Positions 62,013-64,000 of a stretch of 64,000 nt of DNA are shown here, piece after piece. The number at the start of each line of letters is the position of its first letter. The stretch's first letter is position 1. Location: NCBI GenBank assembly GCA_013397455.1, contig VYZB01000225.1, positions 1,039,446 to 1,103,445 on the forward strand. Direction: 5' to 3'. The DNA comes from Crotophaga sulcirostris (Eukaryota > Chordata > Aves > Cuculiformes > Crotophagidae). The notes under the pieces were generated by a model that was not told the origin of the DNA, made no database searches, and saw only the letters and a list, made by a program, of their open reading frames with translations. The position numbers were made by a program, and so were the translations under genes.

Positions 62013-64000
62013 ATGTGGACAGGTCTCATGGTGAATTTACTATTTTTTTTAAAATTCTTTTGTTCATTGGAACTTCCCCTCTTTCCATTTATCAACGTTA
62101 TCTCTCATGCTCCCCCCATTAATCTCCTGTCTCTCAATTAGGGCTGATTTTCTTGCATACATGTTACATGATAGAAGCTTTCAGTAGTGAGGATCAATCA
62201 ACACACCCCAGTAATTCTAAGTGCTCTATGGGGAAACAAAAATACAACTTTCAACAACTTTTTCTGTTATGCAGCTAATGAATGCGCAGTGGCATTATGG
62301 GGGAGTGCTTTACATCAAGAATCTGCAAACCCTTTAAATGTCTAACATTTAAAAATATGTGTATCTTCCAACATGCAAACCTAGAAAATGTTCACAGGCT
62401 TTGATGTTGGCACTTTATTGCTGTTTTTTTTTTGTCATCATAAAATCAGTTCTGCTAATCACCACTCATAATATGGAACTTATTTCATTTGAACAGCATT
62501 TCAGAGGAAAACGTGTCATGGTTTTATCCCTGTCCTGAAATACCTGCAGCTGAATTCAAAGATGGACTTCAAACCGCATCCTTTGCTAAAACTGGAGTTT
62601 GGTTCCCTGATGCTGGCAGCTGGTTCCAAACTTGATGTCACATCAGTCTTGGCAATCTACAAAAAAAAAAATAGCGACTTTCAACCCCAAAACCACCTTT
62701 ATGCTAAATTATTTCTTTAAAAAACAAATCTGGAGCAGGTATCTGCAAGGGTAAGGAAATCAGCAGAGCCTGGCCTCTTTGCTTTACTCAAACAGCTGGC
62801 ATTCCAGGAAAGATGCCAATAAAGGACTCCAGGGTGATTTTTGCCAAGTTGAGTTTTTAATTTTTGTAGTTATGTGGCTGAATGCAACATAGATCTTTAA
62901 GGTTCAAAAATGAGAAAAGAAAAGGGAAGTTCACCAAAATCCTGAAAGGTTTAGTAGGGGTTCTTTGGCTCCTTCTTCCCCTTGCTGAAACACTTCTAAG
63001 CCAAACTGGACAGCCAAGTGGCAATCAAAGTATTTTGCCCCAAACTGTGTTAATAGGAGCTGATAACACTCCCAGATCATTTGTAGCCGAATTAAAAGCC
63101 TGACACTATGTTCCACCATGTGGAAAGATAAGCCCTGAAAAAAATAAGGGGAGTGAAGGCAGTGGAAAGAGATGGATTCTTCCAGACTGGCAGCCACAAT
63201 GGATTATTCATTAGAACAGAACCAATGAAAGATATTATGGCAGCACTGGGCTGTCCAGATTTCTCACCACCTTCTTTTCATGCTTTCCCTGTAGTGTGTT
63301 AGCCCAGTGATACAAATCCCTGCCAGTGCACTCTGCACTATTTGGGACACCTTGTGCTTATGACCATCGCAGGGTGCCTCTGAGCATTATACCTGCTTTC
63401 AAAAGGTGATCCACAACCTGTGCTGCAGAAAGCATTGCCAGTACAGACCAGGTGTAGCCAGCAAACTCCCAAGCACAGTTATTTTAATGAGCACGCAGTT
63501 AGGTTTTTCTCCCATGTCTCACCCAGGGTTTCTCAAAAGCTCTCGCTTTGCAACTGAATTGCACTCGCTTCTAATGAATCCAGCAGATTTACACCTGTTT
63601 CTGGAGCAAGCCAAGAACATTTTGAAATTGCCTGGCCTATAATTTTGGCCACCCTGTGCCTGCTGTGCATTTCCATAATACATAGAATGAATTTATTCAC
63701 TCCAGCTATTTGGATACATACCTCTTTTTTCCAAAACTGCTTCGTCTATTTTAGCATAACTTTCAAGAACAACTCTTAGTACAGAGAGTCATTGAAAAAG
63801 CGCAGCACCATTAAAGCACCCAACAACCAGCTACATTGCTCCAAAACTGATTTATTGAAAGTCACTTGTGGAAAAGGGGATTTTACTTGCCTACTCTTCC
63901 AATATAAATGACAGTGCAAAGTTGATCTGCTTTCCAGTTTGTTTGACTCACACATTTTAGATGGCACATGTCCCTGGAGGAACTTATTTAAATGCATTAA
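62013..64000. other. Unannotated A+T-rich sequence, no gene seen
   Basis: No recognisable gene, RNA or confident repeat to the end of the window. Short T and A runs at about 62423-62432 and 62661-62671. Confidence 0.5.

Noticed and set aside
1..64000. CRISPR arrays, bacterial operons, phage genes, tRNA or rRNA genes, intact retroviral elements
   Set aside because: None seen. There are no regularly spaced direct repeats, no tRNA-like or rRNA-like segments that I could recognise, and no retroviral gene-like frames.

Overview
The window reads as a stretch of nuclear DNA from a bird, probably a neognath. The main evidence is the interspersed repeats. At least four are 5'-truncated CR1 LINE tails, two of them carrying the avian CR1 3' signature (a 'gaggtcccttccaacc'-type motif, one followed by degenerate 8-bp terminal repeats). 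Around them lie very old amniote repeats (MIR-like SINEs and palindromic MITE-like elements). By eye the base composition is A+T-rich with a few G+C-richer patches. There is no bacterial or viral gene organisation.

No complete protein-coding gene, tRNA, rRNA or CRISPR array can be supported. Open reading frames are short, overlap on both strands and look like chance. The longest apparent ones either read through an assembly gap or lie in unrecognised DNA. The best coding candidates are three short exon-like segments at the left edge (341-392, 492-548, 666-872). They have splice-like borders and join in one open phase, but I do not recognise the product. A second possible protein relic at 27764-27964 resembles the C-terminal region of a hAT transposase with an internal deletion. 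Both are low confidence.

Layout. 1-1100: possible exon cluster. 3021-3466: CR1 on + with its 3' end. 5135-5665: (GGAA)n microsatellite interrupted by a 432-base run of N. 11.8 kb: possible CR1 scrap. 12.9-13.3 kb: G+C-richer patch. 13618-13841: CR1 on - of the same subfamily as the first. 17.0 kb: MIR-like SINE. 23621-23760: older CR1 on - with an internal 20-bp duplication. 27.8 kb: possible hAT fossil. 28717-28742: perfect 26-bp palindrome. 30.7 kb: palindromic ancient repeat. 34.5 kb: MIR-like SINE followed by a T25 tract. 36.7-37.6 kb: short tandem repeats. 38.9 kb: ancient repeat. 42184-42333: three tandem copies of a 50-bp unit. 48.2 kb: MIR-like SINE. 52.2 and 57.9 kb: two copies of one ancient repeat. 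61.9 kb: old CR1 on -. The rest is unannotated sequence that may be intergenic, intronic or conserved regulatory DNA. Telling these apart needs alignments I cannot run.

I did not find a new biological system. The most useful items to check are the exon trio, the hAT-like fragment, the 26-bp palindrome and the 50-bp triplication.
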